Of a DNA stretch of 5,860 nt, positions 5,578-5,860 are shown piece by piece (within the stretch, counting starts at the first letter, position 1; each line of letters opens with the position of its first letter). The notes beneath the pieces are model-generated. The model was given only the letters and a program-made list of their open reading frames with translations. It searched no databases and was not told the origin of the DNA. A program made the translations under genes and the position numbers. Source of the stretch: Chloroflexota bacterium (lineage in GTDB: Bacteria; Chloroflexota; Anaerolineae; DTPP01); assembly GCA_012514615.1 (NCBI GenBank), contig JAAYZY010000145.1:1-5860 (forward strand), given 5' to 3'.

Positions 5578-5860
5578 TCACCCACGCTTGCCGCTTCTCT
5601 TGCCCTTGGGGGCCTTGGCGACAGTCTCTTGGGGCATCGTCTGGGCCTGCACCAGCCGTTGGTACTCCAAGGGGTGCTCTTCCACCATCCGCTCCCGCGA
5701 AATCTTCCCGGTGAAGATGCTGGTATCCAGCGGGAAGACGCCGTGGGCCAGGTGGGCGTTGTAGAAGTGCCAGGTGATGATGGCCAAGAAGGCCAGAAGC
5801 GCCTCATAGCCGTGAGCCACCTTGGACGCCGGGATGACGACGCCGGGGATCCAGCGGGTA
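5578..5860 (-). CDS. Membrane cytochrome b subunit, C-terminal part only
   Basis: The last 93 residues of a protein that enters the window at 5860; the frame is open to the edge, so the GTG at 5820 is internal. A hydrophobic helix, ALLAFLAIITWHFYNAH, has histidines before it (H16 of the visible part), within it (H31) and after it (H36, H39) that could bind haem b. It leads into FPLDTSIFTGKISRERM and EEHPLEYQRL, then a Lys/Arg-rich cytoplasmic-looking tail (KAPKGKRSGKRG). This ending is typical, from memory, of dihaem cytochrome b subunits of the formate dehydrogenase gamma/cytochrome b561-like group found next to multihaem cytochromes. With the pentahaem cytochrome downstream it probably forms a quinone-interacting electron-transfer unit. 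Which oxidoreductase it belongs to cannot be told from the visible part. Confidence 0.8.
   Translation of the reverse strand, partial: TRWIPGVVIPASKVAHGYEALLAFLAIITWHFYNAHLAHGVFPLDTSIFTGKISRERMVEEHPLEYQRLVQAQTMPQETVAKAPKGKRSGKRG

Overview
This is a GC-rich bacterial window: roughly 70% or more across the plus-strand genes, with hand-counted 60-base lines reaching about 80%. It holds two gene groups that face each other across one hairpin terminator. The plus strand (1-4892) carries a compact glycerol-utilisation operon. The minus strand (5026-5860) carries the 3' end of a respiratory cytochrome operon. The content (GlpA-type glycerol-3-phosphate dehydrogenase, fumarate-reductase-type iron-sulfur subunit, corrinoid-methyltransferase-like UroD-fold protein, multihaem c-type cytochrome with cytochrome b) suggests an anaerobic or facultative, GC-rich bacterium with quinone-linked respiration. 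Chloroflexota or a similar deep-branching lineage would fit, but nothing in the window fixes the taxon.

Plus strand: a glycerol kinase, missing about a dozen N-terminal residues at the window edge, makes glycerol-3-phosphate. After a 121-base gap with no recognisable element comes a GlpA-like FAD dehydrogenase core that oxidises glycerol-3-phosphate to dihydroxyacetone phosphate. It stops where E. coli GlpA would continue into its C-terminal BFD-like [2Fe-2S] domain. Thirty-two bases later is an SdhB/FrdB-like protein with complete ligand sets for [2Fe-2S], [4Fe-4S] and [3Fe-4S] clusters, sitting where glpB and glpC would be expected. Three bases further is a UroD/MtaA-superfamily protein whose canonical zinc ligands are replaced. 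The simplest reading is that glycerol is phosphorylated, glycerol-3-phosphate is oxidised by GlpA, and electrons leave through the SdhB-like subunit towards a quinone or another carrier. No membrane anchor is visible, and the role of the UroD-like protein is unknown.

Centre (4893-5025): a perfect 15-bp hairpin, with a short T-rich run on the plus-strand side, lies between the convergent operons.

Minus strand: a membrane cytochrome b, of which only the C-terminal 93 residues are inside the window, is followed after 33 bases by a membrane-anchored c-type cytochrome with five CxxCH motifs. Together they look like a quinone-linked electron-transfer module that passes electrons across or out of the membrane. 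Its partners would lie beyond 5860.

No tRNA, rRNA, CRISPR array, insertion sequence or phage feature was seen. The most interesting points are the unusual subunit make-up of the glycerol-3-phosphate dehydrogenase, the UroD-like gene tightly coupled to it, and the five-haem cytochrome that appears to join two cytochrome types.
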